A stretch of DNA of 64,000 nt, taken from an uncultured Pelagibacteraceae bacterium. Lineage in GTDB: Bacteria; Pseudomonadota; Alphaproteobacteria; Pelagibacterales; Pelagibacteraceae. The DNA is taken from contig CACIMN010000002.1 in NCBI GenBank assembly GCA_902587755.1, forward strand, positions 216,478-280,477, read 5' to 3'. Below the pieces are notes generated by a model. That model had not been told where the DNA came from. It made no database searches and worked only from the letters and a program-made list of their open reading frames with translations. The position numbers and the translations under genes were made by a program. This document shows positions 1 through 9,043 of the stretch, one piece after another. Position 1 is the stretch's first letter. Every line of letters starts with the position of its first letter.

Positions 1-367
1 AACCTTTTGATGACAAACCTCTAAAATCTTTAATTCTTGGTAATGCAATATTCACTAATCTATCTAAGAATTCATACATTCTATTTTTTCTTAAAGTTAC
101 TTTTAAACCAGCGTTTGATCCTTTTCTTGTTTTAAAGTTCGCAACTGATTTTTTAAATTTTGTTGTTACTGGTTTTTGTCCTGTAATTTTAGCCATATCT
201 TCTTCACATGATTTTAAAATCTTAGAATCTGAAGCATCTAAACCAAGACCCATATTTAAAATAACTTTCTCAATTCTTGGAGCCATATAAATATTCTTAA
301 AACCAAACTGGTCTTTTAATGCAGGTTGAATTTCTTTATTAAATATTTCTTTTAATCTTGGTGTCAT
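1..367 (-). CDS. rplE: Ribosomal protein L5, N-terminal part (cut by window edge)
   Basis: Translating the minus strand from the ATG at 367-365 gives a protein beginning [18 protein letters not shown] that stays open to the window edge, 122 codons. It carries typical L5 blocks such as the PRIEKVILNMGLG strand and the NIALPRIKDFRGL stretch near the cut. L5 binds 5S rRNA and helps form the central protuberance of the 50S subunit. The start overlaps the rplX stop by one base (TAATG), so it is probably translationally coupled as in the spc operon. The C-terminal third, about 60 residues, lies outside the window. Confidence 0.96.
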   Translation of the reverse strand, partial: MTPRLKEIFNKEIQPALKDQFGFKNIYMAPRIEKVILNMGLGLDASDSKILKSCEEDMAKITGQKPVTTKFKKSVANFKTRKGSNAGLKVTLRKNRMYEFLDRLVNIALPRIKDFRGLSSKG

Positions 368-612
368 TATTTTTTAGCCTCTTTTTTCTTAGCCGCTTTT
401 TCATCAATTAGTTTTAAGTTTGAAATATGTATAAAACTTTCTTTAGGAAAAATTCCACCTTTTTTCTCTTTGGTTGTTTTAACGTGCTTTTTAACCATGT
501 TTATTTCTTTAACCTTTGCTCTGTTATTAACTCTATCAATTTCAATAACTTCACCTTCTTTTTTTTTATCTTTTCCAGTTAAAACTCTAACTTTCAAACC
601 TTTTTTAATCAT
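367..612 (-). CDS. rplX: Ribosomal protein L24 (short form)
   Basis: An 81-residue basic protein beginning [20 protein letters not shown], which is the KOW-type start of L24, where VxVLTGKDKGKxG is conserved. L24 initiates 50S assembly by binding the 5' end of 23S rRNA. Bacterial L24 usually has about 100-105 residues, so this copy is about 20 shorter. It keeps the N-terminal KOW barrel and the [10 protein letters not shown] motif and ends in a Lys/Ala/Glu tail. It lies between rplN and rplE with one-base overlaps on both sides, the normal spc order. Confidence 0.95.
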   Translation of the reverse strand: MIKKGLKVRVLTGKDKKKEGEVIEIDRVNNRAKVKEINMVKKHVKTTKEKKGGIFPKESFIHISNLKLIDEKAAKKKEAKK

Positions 613-980
613 TATAAAACCTCCGGTGCCAATGAAATAATTTTCATTTGACCTCTGCTTCTTAATTCTCTTGTAACTGGACCAAAAATCCTTGTTCCAA
701 CCGGTTCTCCTTTGTCATCAACTAAAACAGCTGCATTATTATCAAATCTTACTTTAGAACCATCATTTCTATGAATTCCCTTTTTAACCCTTACAACTAC
801 AGCCTTATGGACAGATCCTTTTTTAACTTTTCCCTTAGGTATCGCCTCTTTAACTGAAATTACAATAGTATCACCAATGCTAGCGTATCTTCTTTTTGAT
901 CCACCTAATACCTTAATGCACTCTATTCTTTTTGCACCAGTATTGTCAGCTACTTGTAATTCTGTTTGAACACCAATCAT
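612..980 (-). CDS. rplN: Ribosomal protein L14
   Basis: 122 residues, the standard length. It starts [20 protein letters not shown], and the ADNTGAK motif is diagnostic for L14. The C-terminal region has [13 protein letters not shown] and ends [10 protein letters not shown], again typical. L14 sits at the subunit interface and contributes to bridges with the 16S rRNA. The gene shares one base with rpsQ and with rplX, so the three are clearly co-transcribed and probably coupled in translation. Confidence 0.98.
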   Translation of the reverse strand: MIGVQTELQVADNTGAKRIECIKVLGGSKRRYASIGDTIVISVKEAIPKGKVKKGSVHKAVVVRVKKGIHRNDGSKVRFDNNAAVLVDDKGEPVGTRIFGPVTRELRSRGQMKIISLAPEVL

Positions 981-1216
981 TATTTTGTACTCTCCATAAC
1001 TTGAAATTTTTTATTTTTAGAAAAAGGTTTGCTCTCAATAATTGAAACTTTGTCACCAGTTTTGAACTTATTGTTTTCATCGTGAGCGTTATAGTTTTTT
1101 CTAACTCTGATTACTTTTTTTAAAACTGGGTGAGAATATTTACGTTCTACCATTACAGTAACCGTTTTATTTGGTTTGTCGCTTATAACTACACCTGTAA
1201 GTATTTTTTTAGGCAT
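980..1216 (-). CDS. rpsQ: Ribosomal protein S17
   Basis: 78 residues with the OB-fold S17 pattern: [20 protein letters not shown] near the N-terminus and [18 protein letters not shown] near the C-terminus. S17 is a primary 16S rRNA binder that nucleates assembly of the 30S body. The start overlaps the end of rpmC by 8 nt and the stop shares one base with the rplN start. Length and position (rpmC-rpsQ-rplN) are as expected for the S10/spc junction. Confidence 0.97.
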   Translation of the reverse strand: MPKKILTGVVISDKPNKTVTVMVERKYSHPVLKKVIRVRKNYNAHDENNKFKTGDKVSIIESKPFSKNKKFQVMESTK

Positions 1217-1400
1217 TTGCTTTTCCTTTTAAAATTGTTTTTAATCTTGCTATTGTTTTTCTAGTTTCCCCAATTTTAGAAGGGTTTGTTACTTGTGAAT
1301 TCATTTTTTGAAATCTGAAATTAAAAAGATCTTTTTTAAGTTTATCAATGTTCTTCACAATTTCGTCCTTTGATAATTTTTTAATTTCTTGTTTTTTCAT
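1209..1400 (-). CDS. rpmC: Ribosomal protein L29
   Basis: 63 residues, mostly helical and strongly basic. It has the L29 signature [19 protein letters not shown] and the [11 protein letters not shown] helix. L29 lies at the polypeptide exit tunnel next to L23 and is part of the docking platform for trigger factor and SRP. It is placed between rplP and rpsQ, starting on the rplP stop and running 8 nt into rpsQ, which is the conserved S10 operon order. Confidence 0.96.
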   Translation of the reverse strand: MKKQEIKKLSKDEIVKNIDKLKKDLFNFRFQKMNSQVTNPSKIGETRKTIARLKTILKGKANA

Positions 1401-1810
1401 TATGCAAATCTCTTAATTGTTTTAGTCTTTATAGGTAATTTTGCTGATGCTTTGTATAAAGCTTCTTTTGCAATTTGTTCCGAAACACCATCAACTTCAA
1501 ATAATATCCTTCCTGGTTTTACTCTGCATGCGAAGTATTCTGGTGAACCCTTTCCTTTACCCATTCTGACTTCTATTGGTTTTTTTGAAACTGGTATATT
1601 TGGAAATATTCTTGTCCAAACTCTTCCTTGTCTTTTCATATGTCTTGTTAAAGCAACTCTTGCAGCTTCAATCTGTTTTCCAGTAACTCTTTCAGGTTGT
1701 AAAGCTTTTAATGCGTAAGCACCATAGTTAATAGTGCTTGCTCTTGCAGCATTACCATGAATTCTACCTTTATGCGCTTTTCTCCACTTTGTTCTTACTG
1801 GTTGAAGCAT
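1400..1810 (-). CDS. rplP: Ribosomal protein L16
   Basis: 136 residues, beginning [19 protein letters not shown] and carrying [16 protein letters not shown] and [19 protein letters not shown], all L16 signatures. L16 binds near the peptidyl transferase centre and the elbow of A-site tRNA. The usual length is about 137. The gene overlaps rpsC and rpmC by one base each. Antisense reading frames over this gene are only shadows of its codons. Confidence 0.98.
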   Translation of the reverse strand: MLQPVRTKWRKAHKGRIHGNAARASTINYGAYALKALQPERVTGKQIEAARVALTRHMKRQGRVWTRIFPNIPVSKKPIEVRMGKGKGSPEYFACRVKPGRILFEVDGVSEQIAKEALYKASAKLPIKTKTIKRFA

Positions 1811-2490
1811 TATTGTTTACCTTCCTTTGGTGTTACCTTGTTAGTCTCTTGACTAAATTCTCTAGCAAACACCTCACCTTTATAAATCCAAACTTTAATT
1901 CCAATAATTCCGTAAGTTGTAAGAGCTTCTGCCTCTGCATAATCTATATCAGCTCTTAGTGTATGTGATGGAATACTTCCATCTCTTAACCACTCTGTTC
2001 TTGCAATTTCATTTCCACCTAGTCGTCCACTAACTGAAACTTTTATTCCTTTGGCGCCCAATCTAATACATGATTGCATTGCTCTTTTCATGGCTCTTCT
2101 ATAAGAAATTCTTTTAACAAGCTGTTGTGCAATATTTTCTGCAACCAAATAAGAGTTTGTCTCAGGTTTTTTTACCTCTTTTATATTTAAATTTACTTCA
2201 TTTGAAGTTAATTTTGAGAGATTGTTTTTAATTTTGTCTATATCACTTCCTTTTTTTCCAATCACAAATCCTGGTCTAGAAGTATAAATTGTGACATAAC
2301 ACTTATTAGATGTTCTTTCGATCATTACCTTAGATACACCAGAGTTGATTACATTTTTCTTTATATATTCCCTTATTTTAAAATCTTCGATTAGGTAATT
2401 TCCAAAATCTTTTTTCTTAGCATACCATACAGAGTCCCATCCTCTGTTGACACCCAATCTAAAACCTACAGGATTAACTTTTTGCCCCAT
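1810..2490 (-). CDS. rpsC: Ribosomal protein S3
   Basis: 226 residues beginning [20 protein letters not shown], the classic S3 start. The KH domain shows [12 protein letters not shown], the GXXG loop, at about residues 77-88. The C-terminal half has [30 protein letters not shown] in the normal order. S3 forms part of the mRNA entry channel of the 30S head and its helicase site. Its first 17 bases overlap the end of rplV, a longer overlap than the 1-8 nt seen elsewhere in the cluster. Confidence 0.98.
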   Translation of the reverse strand: MGQKVNPVGFRLGVNRGWDSVWYAKKKDFGNYLIEDFKIREYIKKNVINSGVSKVMIERTSNKCYVTIYTSRPGFVIGKKGSDIDKIKNNLSKLTSNEVNLNIKEVKKPETNSYLVAENIAQQLVKRISYRRAMKRAMQSCIRLGAKGIKVSVSGRLGGNEIARTEWLRDGSIPSHTLRADIDYAEAEALTTYGIIGIKVWIYKGEVFAREFSQETNKVTPKEGKQ

Positions 2491-2872
2491 GCTTCTCCAT
2501 TTGTTTTGCTTCTGATAAAATTATTGTAACAGTTGACCAAGGTTTTAATATTGGTGCCGCTCTTCCTTTTGCTCTTGGTCTAAATCTTTTCATAACTATT
2601 TTTTTTCCACAATATGCCTCTTTAACTATTAATTTATCAATATCATATTGAAAGTTATTTTCTGCATTAGCAACCGCAGAGCTTATTGTTTTTCTAACAT
2701 CTCTAGTAACTCTCTTTTCTGAAAACTGTAAATCTCTAATTGCAACATCAACTTTTTTACCAACGATACTTCTAAGTATTGGATTTAACTTTCTAATACT
2801 GGATCTAATACCGTTATTAACAGACTTAACTGTTTTTTCCTTTGATTTATCTATTTTCTTTTTTTTCCCCAT
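2474..2872 (-). CDS. rplV: Ribosomal protein L22 with Lys-rich N-terminal extension
   Basis: 132 residues. The L22 core is clear: [22 protein letters not shown], then VANAENNF, then the beta-hairpin [13 protein letters not shown] that lines the exit tunnel. Bacterial L22 is usually near 110 residues; here about 20 extra residues at the N-terminus are rich in Lys and Ser ([16 protein letters not shown]). An internal start would leave an unusually large gap to rpsS, which ends 2 nt upstream, so the long form is preferred. The 3' end overlaps rpsC by 17 nt. Confidence 0.95.
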   Translation of the reverse strand: MGKKKKIDKSKEKTVKSVNNGIRSSIRKLNPILRSIVGKKVDVAIRDLQFSEKRVTRDVRKTISSAVANAENNFQYDIDKLIVKEAYCGKKIVMKRFRPRAKGRAAPILKPWSTVTIILSEAKQMEKHGAKS

Positions 2873-2874
2873 AA

Positions 2875-3171
2875 TTATTTCTTCTCTGCTGTTGCTGGTT
2901 TAGCTTTTTTATCAGCTGGTGTATGACCAAAGAACGTTCTTGTTGGTGCAAACTCACCTAATTTATGTCCAACCATATCTTCTGAAACAGTTATTGGTAT
3001 AAATTTTTTTCCATTATAAATTTGGAAACTTACCCCAACAAAATCAGGTAAAATTGTAGATTTTCTTGACCAAGTTTTAATAGGAATTTTCTTTGGATCA
3101 TCTTTATATTTGTCAACTTTCTTCATCAAGCTTTCTTCTACAAACGGACCTTTCCAAACTGCTCTAGCCAT
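2875..3171 (-). CDS. rpsS: Ribosomal protein S19
   Basis: 98 residues beginning [19 protein letters not shown], with [25 protein letters not shown] and [16 protein letters not shown], which are invariant S19 motifs. S19 sits in the 30S head, contacts S13 and bridges to the 50S. It has the usual family length plus a short Lys/Ala tail. The start shares one base with the rplB stop and there are 2 nt between its stop and the rplV start. Confidence 0.98.
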   Translation of the reverse strand: MARAVWKGPFVEESLMKKVDKYKDDPKKIPIKTWSRKSTILPDFVGVSFQIYNGKKFIPITVSEDMVGHKLGEFAPTRTFFGHTPADKKAKPATAEKK

Positions 3172-4010
3172 TACTTAGTATCCTTCCTCTTATTTCTTCT
3201 CTTAACTATAAATTTATCTGTTCTCTTATTATCTCGTGTTTTTAAACCTTTAGCAGATTGTCCTGTAGGCGAAACTGGATGTCTTCCTCCAGCAGATTTT
3301 CCTTCACCACCTCCATGTGGGTGATCAACTGGGTTTTTAACAACGCCTCTAGTATGAGGTCTTCTGCCCAACCATCTTGATCTACCTGCTTTTCCAATTT
3401 TAATATTTTTTTGATCTGGATTACTTAAAATTCCAATTGTTGCTAAGGCTCTTGAATCTATTTTTCTAACTTCGCCTGAGGCTAATTTTATTAAACTATA
3501 GTTTCCATCTAGACCACTAATAGTAACTGATGAACCAGCAGCTCTAGCGATTTTTCCACCACCACCTGGTTGTATTTCAACATTATGTATATTGATACCC
3601 ACTGGTATATCTTGTAATGGCATACAATTACCTACTTTAATTTCTTTTTTAGAACCGCTTTCAACTTTGTCTCCAACTTTAATTTTTTGTGGTGCTAAGA
3701 AATATGAGTGAGTACCATCCTCAAATTTAACTAGCATAATGTAACATGATCTATTTGGATCGTACTCTATTCTTTCAACCGTAGCTTCCATGTCGAATTT
3801 TTTTCGATAAAAATCCACGTGTCTGTACATTTTTTTATGTCCACCAGCTCTATTAATAGAGGTAATATGACCATTATTATTTCTTCCTTTCATCGCATTT
3901 TTAGGTGAAACTAAGGTCTTGAATGGTTTACCTTTCCATAAACCAGTTCTATCAACTAAAATGGTACCTCTTGTAGATTTTGTATATGGTTTAAAAGTTT
4001 TTAATGCCAT
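3171..4010 (-). CDS. rplB: Ribosomal protein L2
   Basis: 279 residues, close to the usual 275. Visible motifs are [15 protein letters not shown] at the N-terminus, [28 protein letters not shown] text ([14 protein letters not shown]), and the C-terminal [26 protein letters not shown]. The latter contains the conserved His implicated in peptidyl transferase activity. L2 is a primary 23S rRNA binder needed for subunit association. It lies between rplW, 3 nt away, and rpsS in the S10 order. Confidence 0.99.
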   Translation of the reverse strand: MALKTFKPYTKSTRGTILVDRTGLWKGKPFKTLVSPKNAMKGRNNNGHITSINRAGGHKKMYRHVDFYRKKFDMEATVERIEYDPNRSCYIMLVKFEDGTHSYFLAPQKIKVGDKVESGSKKEIKVGNCMPLQDIPVGINIHNVEIQPGGGGKIARAAGSSVTISGLDGNYSLIKLASGEVRKIDSRALATIGILSNPDQKNIKIGKAGRSRWLGRRPHTRGVVKNPVDHPHGGGEGKSAGGRHPVSPTGQSAKGLKTRDNKRTDKFIVKRRNKRKDTK

Positions 4011-4013
4011 TTA

Positions 4014-4307
4014 TTAAATTCCTGTTGTTAGATCAATGCTTTGACCTTTTTTTAAAGTAATTATTGCTTTTTTATATCCAGATACTTTTACTTTTCTACC
4101 TCTAGTAACTTTTGTTCTGTTCTGTTTGTTAATAATATTTATCTTTGTCACATTAACTTTAAATATTTTTTCAATATTCTTTTTTAAGTTTTCCTTATTT
4201 GCTCCATCTGGAACTTTAAATACAATTTTATTTAATTCAGATAAGTTAGTTGATTTCTCAGTAACCACTGGAGAAAGAATTTTGTCGTATAAATGAATTT
4301 TTTCCAT
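4014..4307 (-). CDS. rplW: Ribosomal protein L23
   Basis: 97 residues with the L23 pattern: ILSPVVTEKSTNL near the N-terminus, then VFKVPDGANKENLKKNIEKIFKVNVTKIN, then TRGRKVKVSGYKKAIITLKKGQ. L23 borders the peptide exit tunnel and docks trigger factor and SRP. The length is normal. There is one base between it and rplD and 3 nt to rplB, so it belongs to the same transcript. Confidence 0.97.
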   Translation of the reverse strand: MEKIHLYDKILSPVVTEKSTNLSELNKIVFKVPDGANKENLKKNIEKIFKVNVTKINIINKQNRTKVTRGRKVKVSGYKKAIITLKKGQSIDLTTGI

Positions 4308-4308
4308 A

Positions 4309-4932
4309 TTATAAATATCTCTTTTCTAGTTCTTTTACAGAGCTTTCTGTGAAAACTACTTTTTTAAATTTAATAATGTCATAAGCGCTGAAATGATTTA
4401 CATCTGTAACTTTAACATTTGGAATATTTCTCACTGATTTTTCAATTTTTTCTTTAGAATTTTTATCTAAAATTATTAGTGAATTTGTAATTTCAAGTTT
4501 ATTAATAATTGAGTTCATCTCTTTTGTTTTTTTAATTTCAGAACTAAAATCATTTAATATTAATAAATTTTTGTTATTATTTTTTTCTGTAATTAATGAA
4601 GCTACGCTTTGTTTTTTTTCAGTTTTGTTTAGTTTTCTTTTTTTATAAGCCAATTCGCCTTTGGGTCCATGAGCAATACCACCGCCAACAAATATTGGGG
4701 CTTTTCTACTAGCATGCCTTGCACCACCAGTACCTTTTTGAGCATATATTTTTGAAGTTGGTCCTTTTACTTCATTTTGTTGCTTTGTTTTGGCATGTCT
4801 TCCTTTGTAATTAGCATTTGTTTTATAAAGAACAGCGCTAACTAATTTATAGTTAATTTTTGCAGAAAAAATCTTATCCAAAACTTCAATACTATCTTTT
4901 TTTCCGTCTATGCTAATTTTATCTAATTTCAT
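4309..4932 (-). CDS. rplD: Ribosomal protein L4
   Basis: 207 residues. The extended loop shows GRHAKTKQQNEVKGPTSKIYAQKGTGGARHASRKAPIFVGGGIAHGPK, which is the L4 tunnel loop. The C-terminal half has the expected alternating fold. L4 lines the exit tunnel and in enterobacteria also represses the S10 operon by acting on its leader. No S10-type leader is available here because rpsJ directly follows fusA, so that control loop probably does not exist in this organism. One base is shared with rplC. Confidence 0.97.
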   Translation of the reverse strand: MKLDKISIDGKKDSIEVLDKIFSAKINYKLVSAVLYKTNANYKGRHAKTKQQNEVKGPTSKIYAQKGTGGARHASRKAPIFVGGGIAHGPKGELAYKKRKLNKTEKKQSVASLITEKNNNKNLLILNDFSSEIKKTKEMNSIINKLEITNSLIILDKNSKEKIEKSVRNIPNVKVTDVNHFSAYDIIKFKKVVFTESSVKELEKRYL

Positions 4933-5642
4933 TATTTTTTCTTTTTCTCAGGTGTTTTTTTAGCTTCTTCAGCAGCTGCTTGTTTCTCACCAATTGTCAT
5001 TTTGCTTATATTTTTCACTGATTTTTTAACCATTACTTCAGAATTTTTTGAACCAGGTATTGATCCTTTTAAGTAAAGAAGTTCGTTTTCTAGGTCCGTT
5101 TTTATTATTTCAATATTTTGCATTGTTCTTAGCTTGTCACCCATATGACCAGCCATTTTTTTACCCTTAAAAACTTTTCCTGGATCTTGACTGTGCCCAG
5201 TTGAACCATGAGCTCTGTGTGATATTGAAACACCGTGACTGGCTCTTAAACCTCCAAAATTATGTCTTTTCATAGCACCTGCAAAACCTTTACCAATTGT
5301 CTTTGATCTTGTGTCTACAAATTTAATATCTTTAAATATTTCTAAACCAAACTCGTTTCCTTCTTTGTAAACAGATGTATCATTTACTCTAAATTCTTTT
5401 AATTTTTTCTTAGCTTCAGTATTTTTTTTAGCAAAAACACCTTTCATTGATTTTGTTAGTTTTGAATTTTTAATTTTTCCATATCCAAGCTGAACAGCTT
5501 TGTATCCTCTTTTTTCCTCCTCAATGACCTGAATAACTCTAGCTTTTTCAACCTTAAGTACAGTCACAGGAACTAATTGACCAGATTTATAGAACTCTCT
5601 AGTCATTCCTATTTTTTTTCCTAATAAAGATATCTCACTCAT
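4932..5642 (-). CDS. rplC: Ribosomal protein L3
   Basis: 236 residues. It begins MSEISLLGKKIGMTREF and carries TIGKGFAGAMKRHNFGGLRASHGVS and HRAHGSTGHSQDPGKVFKGKKMAGHMG, all characteristic of L3. The Gln in this region is the residue methylated by PrmB in other bacteria. L3 is one of the first proteins to bind 23S rRNA. Its C-terminus carries a roughly 25-residue Lys/Glu/Ala tail beyond the typical end. There are 2 nt between it and rpsJ. Confidence 0.98.
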   Translation of the reverse strand: MSEISLLGKKIGMTREFYKSGQLVPVTVLKVEKARVIQVIEEEKRGYKAVQLGYGKIKNSKLTKSMKGVFAKKNTEAKKKLKEFRVNDTSVYKEGNEFGLEIFKDIKFVDTRSKTIGKGFAGAMKRHNFGGLRASHGVSISHRAHGSTGHSQDPGKVFKGKKMAGHMGDKLRTMQNIEIIKTDLENELLYLKGSIPGSKNSEVMVKKSVKNISKMTIGEKQAAAEEAKKTPEKKKK

Positions 5643-5644
5643 GG

Positions 5645-5953
5645 TTAAATTTTTATCTCCACATCTACACCAGAAGCCAAATCAAGTTTCATCAAAGCTT
5701 CTACAGTTTGTGGTGTTGGTTCAATAATATCGATTAATCTTTTGTGTGTTCTTGATTCAAATTGTTCTCTACTTTTCTTATCTATGTGAGGTGATCTTAA
5801 TACAGTATATCTTTCAATTCTTGTAGGTAATGGAATAGGTCCCTTAATTGTAGCTCCAGTTCTTTTTACTGTGTTTACAATTTCCTCTGTAGAAGCATCT
5901 AGAACTTTATTATCGTAAGCTCTTAATTTTATTCTTATATTTTGCTTTTCCAT
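5645..5953 (-). CDS. rpsJ: Ribosomal protein S10 / NusE
   Basis: 102 residues beginning [21 protein letters not shown], with [19 protein letters not shown] and [23 protein letters not shown], which identify S10. It works in the 30S head and as NusE in transcription antitermination with NusB and NusG. Its start shares one base with the fusA stop. In E. coli, tufA would stand between fusA and rpsJ and an S10 operon promoter would precede rpsJ; here both are missing and the str and S10 clusters are fused. Confidence 0.98.
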   Translation of the reverse strand: MEKQNIRIKLRAYDNKVLDASTEEIVNTVKRTGATIKGPIPLPTRIERYTVLRSPHIDKKSREQFESRTHKRLIDIIEPTPQTVEALMKLDLASGVDVEIKI

Positions 5954-8031
5954 TATCCTGCTACCTTTTTAGTTACTTCGTCTTGAACATTTTGAGGAAC
6001 TTTAGAATAATGATCAAAGAACATTGAATATTGCGCTCTACCTTGTGACATTGATCTAAGATTATTTATATAACCGAACATATTTGCTAGAGGAACCATA
6101 GCTGTAATTACAGTAGCATTTCCTCTTTGCTCTTGAGTACTAATTTGACCTCTTCTACTATTTAAATCACCAATAACATCTCCCATATAATCTTCAGGAG
6201 TAACAACTTCTACTCTCATTATTGGTTCTAAAAGTTTTAAACCACCTTGAGTACAAGCTTCTTTAAAACATGCCCTACTTGCAAGTTCAAAAGCTAAAAC
6301 GCTTGAGTCAACATCGTGATGTAAACCGTCAACAATAGTTACTTTGTAATCAATCATTGGGAAACCTGCTAAAATTCCAGTATCAGAGACAGTTTCAATG
6401 CCCTTTTCAACACCAGGAATAAATTCTTTTGGAATAGCTCCACCCTTTATAGCACTTTCAACTTCCCTTCCTTTACCTGGTTCTTGAGGTTCAACAAATA
6501 ATTTAACTTTAGCAAACTGACCAGCACCTCCACTTTGTTTTTTATGGATGTATTCGTACTCAGCAGATTTTTCTATAGTTTCTCTATAAGCAACTTGTGG
6601 AGCACCTACGTTTGCTTCAACTTTAAATTCTCTTTTCATACGATCAACAATAATATCTAAGTGAAGTTCGCCCATGCCTTTTATAATTGTTTGACCTGAC
6701 TCTTCATCTGAAGAAACTCTAAATGACGGATCCTCTTTTGCTAATCTTGCTAATGCTTCACCCATTTTTTCTTGGTCACCTTTTGTTTTTGGCTCTACAG
6801 CAATTTCAATTACTGGATCAGGAAACTCCATTGGCTCTAATAAAACTGGATTTTCCTTGTCACATAAAGTGTGACCAGTCATAGTATTTTTTAATCCTGC
6901 TAGCGAAACAATATCACCTGCGTTTGCCTCTTTAATATCTTCTCTTGAATTAGCATGCATTAAAAGCATACGGCCAACCCTTTCTTCTTTATCAGTTGAA
7001 GAGTTGTATACAGCAGTTCCAGACTTAATTGTTCCAGAATAAATTCTTACAAATGTTAACGAACCTACAAATGGATCGTTTGCAACTTTAAAGGCCAAAC
7101 CTGAGAAAGAAGAACCATCATCAAATTTCATCTCAACTTCATCTTCTGAACCAACTTTTGTGCCTTTAATTGAGCCAATATCTACTGGGCTTGGCAAGTA
7201 ATTTACAACTGCATCTAGTAAAGGTTGAACACCTTTATTTTTAAACGCAGATCCAGTTAAAACTGGGACAAAATTAAAATTCAATGTTCCTTTTCTTATA
7301 CACTTTACTAAATCTTCCTCCTTAATTTCCTCTCCATTTAAATAAGACTCCATTAATTTTTCGTCTTGCTCTACAGCAGTTTCAATTAATTCTGTTCTAT
7401 ATTTTTCTGTAATTTCTTTAAGATCTTTAGGAATATCTTTGTATTCCCATTCAGCACCTAATGCCTCATTTTTCCAAACTTGAGCTTTCATTTTAACTAA
7501 ATCAACAACTCCGGTTAAAGAGGCTTCAATTCCAATAGGAACTTGTAATACTAATGGCTTAGCACCCAATCTATCTTTAATCATGTCAACACATCTAAAG
7601 AAATCAGCACCTGTTCTATCTAGTTTATTTACAAAACAAATTCTTGGAACTTTATATTTATCCGCTTGTCTCCATACTGTTTCTGATTGTGGTTCAACAC
7701 CTGCTACACCATCAAAAACAGCTACGGCACCATCTAAAACTTTTAAAGATCTCTCTACTTCAATAGTAAAATCTACGTGACCTGGGGTATCAATGATATT
7801 AACTCTGTGATCATTCCAAAAACAAGTAGTTGCTGCAGAGGTAATTGTAATTCCTCTTTCTTGTTCTTGCTCCATCCAATCCATGGTTGCTGCACCATCA
7901 TGCACTTCACCAATTTTATGGCTCTTACCTGTATAATATAAAATTCTTTCTGTAGTAGTTGTTTTCCCAGCATCTATATGGGCCATGATGCCAATATTTC
8001 TATATTTATCTAATAAATGAGTTCTAGTCAT
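5953..8031 (-). CDS. fusA: Elongation factor G
   Basis: 692 residues, the normal EF-G length. The G1 motif AHIDAGKT is at residues 17-24, followed by DTPGHVDF (G3) and [10 protein letters not shown] (G4). The later domains show [16 protein letters not shown] and the C-terminal [20 protein letters not shown] catalyses GTP-dependent translocation and, with RRF, ribosome recycling. It lies 6 nt after rpsG and one base overlaps rpsJ. No second copy is visible in the window. Confidence 0.99.
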   Translation of the reverse strand: MTRTHLLDKYRNIGIMAHIDAGKTTTTERILYYTGKSHKIGEVHDGAATMDWMEQEQERGITITSAATTCFWNDHRVNIIDTPGHVDFTIEVERSLKVLDGAVAVFDGVAGVEPQSETVWRQADKYKVPRICFVNKLDRTGADFFRCVDMIKDRLGAKPLVLQVPIGIEASLTGVVDLVKMKAQVWKNEALGAEWEYKDIPKDLKEITEKYRTELIETAVEQDEKLMESYLNGEEIKEEDLVKCIRKGTLNFNFVPVLTGSAFKNKGVQPLLDAVVNYLPSPVDIGSIKGTKVGSEDEVEMKFDDGSSFSGLAFKVANDPFVGSLTFVRIYSGTIKSGTAVYNSSTDKEERVGRMLLMHANSREDIKEANAGDIVSLAGLKNTMTGHTLCDKENPVLLEPMEFPDPVIEIAVEPKTKGDQEKMGEALARLAKEDPSFRVSSDEESGQTIIKGMGELHLDIIVDRMKREFKVEANVGAPQVAYRETIEKSAEYEYIHKKQSGGAGQFAKVKLFVEPQEPGKGREVESAIKGGAIPKEFIPGVEKGIETVSDTGILAGFPMIDYKVTIVDGLHHDVDSSVLAFELASRACFKEACTQGGLKLLEPIMRVEVVTPEDYMGDVIGDLNSRRGQISTQEQRGNATVITAMVPLANMFGYINNLRSMSQGRAQYSMFFDHYSKVPQNVQDEVTKKVAG

Positions 8032-8037
8032 GTCTTA

Positions 8038-8508
8038 TTACCACCTAAAATGAGCAAATGCCTTGTTAGACTCTGCCATTTTATGTACATCCTCTCTTTT
8101 TTTAACAGCAGCTCCTTTTTTTTCATAAGCATCATAAAGCTCATTAAAAATTTTATCTGCCATATGTTTATCTTTTCTTTTTCTTGCTGATTCTACTAAC
8201 CATCTAATTGCTAAGGCTTGTGCTCTTTTACTTTTTACTTCAACAGGAACTTGATAAGTTGCACCACCTACTCTTCTAGATCTAACTTCTACTGTTGGTT
8301 TGATATTATTAATTGCTTCATTAAAAATATTAATTGGCTCATCTTTTGTTTTTGTTTTAATTTTATCGATAGCGTCATAAACTATTTTAGCAGCAATACC
8401 TCTTTTACCATCGTACATAATGTTGTTGATTAATTTTGGAATGATAGTTGATTTAAATTTTGGATCTGGAACTACATTTTTTTTTGGTTGAGTTTTTTTT
8501 CTAGACAT
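8038..8508 (-). CDS. rpsG: Ribosomal protein S7
   Basis: 156 residues, the standard bacterial length. Signatures are PDPKFKSTIIPKLINNIMYDGKRGIA, then PTVEVRSRRVGGATYQVPVEV and the C-terminal NKAFAHFRW. S7 organises the 16S 3' major domain and contacts mRNA in the E site. The start shares one base with the rpsL stop. It is followed by fusA as in the classical str operon (rpsL-rpsG-fusA). Confidence 0.98.
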   Translation of the reverse strand: MSRKKTQPKKNVVPDPKFKSTIIPKLINNIMYDGKRGIAAKIVYDAIDKIKTKTKDEPINIFNEAINNIKPTVEVRSRRVGGATYQVPVEVKSKRAQALAIRWLVESARKRKDKHMADKIFNELYDAYEKKGAAVKKREDVHKMAESNKAFAHFRW

Positions 8509-8879
8509 TATTTACCTTTTTTTGTTCCGTATAAAGATCTTCTTTTTTTCCTGTTTGCGACGCCTTGCGTATCTAGATTACCTCTAAGAATATGATATCG
8601 AACTCCTGGTAAATCTTTTACCCTACCACCTCTAATCAGTACTACCGAGTGTTCTTGAAGATTGTGACCTTCACCAGGAATATAAGCTGTAACCTCAAAC
8701 CCATTTGACAATCTTACTCTAGCAACTTTTCTTAAGGCAGAGTTTGGTTTCTTGGGAGTTGTTGTATAAACTTTTACACAAACACCTCTCTTTAAAGGCT
8801 GTTTTTGTAAAGCAGGAACTTTATTCCTTGCTACTGGTTTGGCTCTTTTTTTTCTTAACAACTGATTAATAGTTGGCAT
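8508..8879 (-). CDS. rpsL: Ribosomal protein S12
   Basis: 123 residues beginning [40 protein letters not shown] holds the Lys residues where streptomycin-resistance mutations occur, and [17 protein letters not shown] is the second such region; both have the wild-type sensitive sequence. S12 monitors codon-anticodon pairing at the decoding centre. It is the first gene after the only sizeable gap in the cluster (8880-9043), where a promoter can be seen, so it may head its own transcript as well as being read through from rpoC. Confidence 0.98.
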   Translation of the reverse strand: MPTINQLLRKKRAKPVARNKVPALQKQPLKRGVCVKVYTTTPKKPNSALRKVARVRLSNGFEVTAYIPGEGHNLQEHSVVLIRGGRVKDLPGVRYHILRGNLDTQGVANRKKRRSLYGTKKGK

Positions 8880-8986
8880 AAATTTTTAAATTAATTAATT
8901 TATTTTTAGATGAAAATAACTGACAGGTTATTTTGTGGCAGCGTTTAGTACTGCTAGAGCACTACATTCCAACCAAAAATATCGCC

Positions 8987-9014
8987 AAATTACTTATTAA
9001 TAACTCTTTGTCAA
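8987..9014 (-). promoter_or_regulatory. Predicted sigma70-type promoter before rpsL
   Basis: On the minus strand TTGACA (9014-9009) is followed by a 16-bp spacer and TAATTT (8992-8987). The -35 is a perfect consensus and the -10 is a moderate one. It lies in the 164-nt gap between rpoC and rpsL, the largest gap in the cluster, about 100 nt upstream of the rpsL ATG. It would allow the rpsL-rpsG-fusA-ribosomal part to be expressed apart from rpoBC. Confidence 0.55.
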
Positions 9015-9043
9015 ACTAAAACTGCTATTTTTAGGCAATTTTT

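Noticed and set aside
9015..9043. Intrinsic terminator after rpoC
   Set aside because: The best stem (TTGC/GCAG) has four pairs including a wobble and no T tract, too weak to call.
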